Shown here: positions 4,829 through 5,195 of the stretch, piece after piece
Position numbering within the stretch: the stretch's first letter is position 1
Layout: each line of letters opens with the position of its first letter
Assembly (NCBI GenBank): GCA_031282535.1
Contig: JAITDM010000252.1
Location: forward strand, 1-5,195
DNA: 5,195 nucleotides
Direction: 5' to 3'
Origin: Oscillospiraceae bacterium
GTDB lineage: Bacteria; Bacillota; Clostridia; Oscillospirales; UBA929
Position numbers and translations under genes: made by a program
Notes under the pieces: generated by a model
What the model was told of the DNA's origin: nothing
The model's database searches: none
What the model saw: only the letters and a program-made list of their open reading frames with translations

Positions 4829-5195
4829 ATGGAAGCGCACGAGGTTTTGCGGCAGTACTTCGGACACCGAAGCTTTCGCGAGGGGCAGGAAGTGCTGATC
4901 TCCCAGCTCCTCGCGGGCCGGGACGTCCTGGGGATCATGCCGACGGGCGCCGGGAAGTCGATCTGCTACCAGGTGCCCGCCCTGGTGATGGACGGGATCA
5001 CGCTGGTGGTCTCCCCGCTCATCTCGCTGATGAAGGACCAGGTGGGCGCGCTGATCCGCTCGGGGGTCCGGGCGGCCTATATCAACAGCTCCCTCACGAG
5101 CGCCCAGAACGCCGAGGCGCTGCGGCGCGCGGCGCGCGGGCTGTACAAGATCATCTACGTGGCGCCCGAGCGTCTGCTCACCGGCGCGTTTCTTT
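4829..5195 (+). CDS. recQ: ATP-dependent DNA helicase RecQ, N-terminal 122 residues (3' end beyond window)
   Basis: RecQ is a 3'-5' superfamily 2 DNA helicase acting in recombination and replication-fork repair. The visible part covers the start of helicase lobe 1. It contains motif 0 (YFGHRSFREGQEVLISQL, 10-27), Walker A MPTGAGKS (37-44, ATP-binding Lys43), motif Ia VVSPLISLMKDQV (60-72) and the YVAPERL block (110-116). The DEAH box and the zinc-binding and HRDC regions lie past the edge. The start is ATG at 4829 behind AAAGGTGGGG (4812-4821). The in-frame ATG at 4802 would add nine unlikely residues and belongs to the heptamer repeat. The gene is divergent from the small membrane protein gene. 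No convincing plus-strand promoter is visible in the 135-base gap. Confidence 0.95.
   Translation, partial: MEAHEVLRQYFGHRSFREGQEVLISQLLAGRDVLGIMPTGAGKSICYQVPALVMDGITLVVSPLISLMKDQVGALIRSGVRAAYINSSLTSAQNAEALRRAARGLYKIIYVAPERLLTGAFL

Overview
The window is GC-rich bacterial chromosome. The best guess for the host is a motile, high-GC member of the Clostridia (Firmicutes). This rests on the clostridial form of the S9 N-terminus (MYKSKKTYFYGTGRRK), the L13 N-terminus (KTFMARPETV), a Clostridia/Bacilli-like CheA start (MDSMLEMFIFE) and strong AGGAGG-type ribosome binding sites. It is an inference from recalled family sequences, not from a search. Nothing indicates phage, plasmid, transposon or CRISPR content.

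Layout. On the minus strand, positions 1-951 hold the N-terminal part of a chemotaxis histidine kinase, CheA (P1/Hpt domain and a P2-like domain joined by Ala/Pro linkers). It runs off the left edge in a poly-proline tract encoded by (CGG)8. Upstream of it in the same direction is a DUF3810-type membrane metallopeptidase (1098-2219) with HEMAH and EDEAN motifs and its own sigma-A-type promoter. A divergent intergenic region of about 280 bases (2220-2499) separates it from the plus-strand ribosomal protein pair rplM-rpsI (L13-S9, 2500-3354). That pair has its own promoter, a short hairpin leader and a strong intrinsic terminator.

Downstream on the plus strand is a YjjU-like patatin phospholipase (3450-4316). 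It converges with, and overlaps by 46 bases, a minus-strand gene for a small membrane-anchored or exported protein of unknown function (4271-4693). Between that gene and recQ (4829 to the right edge, plus strand, truncated) lies a short region of about 135 bases. It holds two strong hairpins and a heptanucleotide tandem repeat (ATTATGA, 3.4 copies), and contains a candidate promoter for the small protein.

Functionally this is a housekeeping neighbourhood: translation (L13/S9), DNA repair (RecQ), motility signalling (CheA), a probable lipid acyl hydrolase and two envelope proteins of unknown role. No new multi-gene system is evident. The most interesting signals are regulatory: a possible switchable L13 leader, a promoter that moves the start of the DUF3810 gene, and the structured repeat-bearing leader between the small protein gene and recQ. 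The very long open frames antisense to the real genes are by-products of high GC content.
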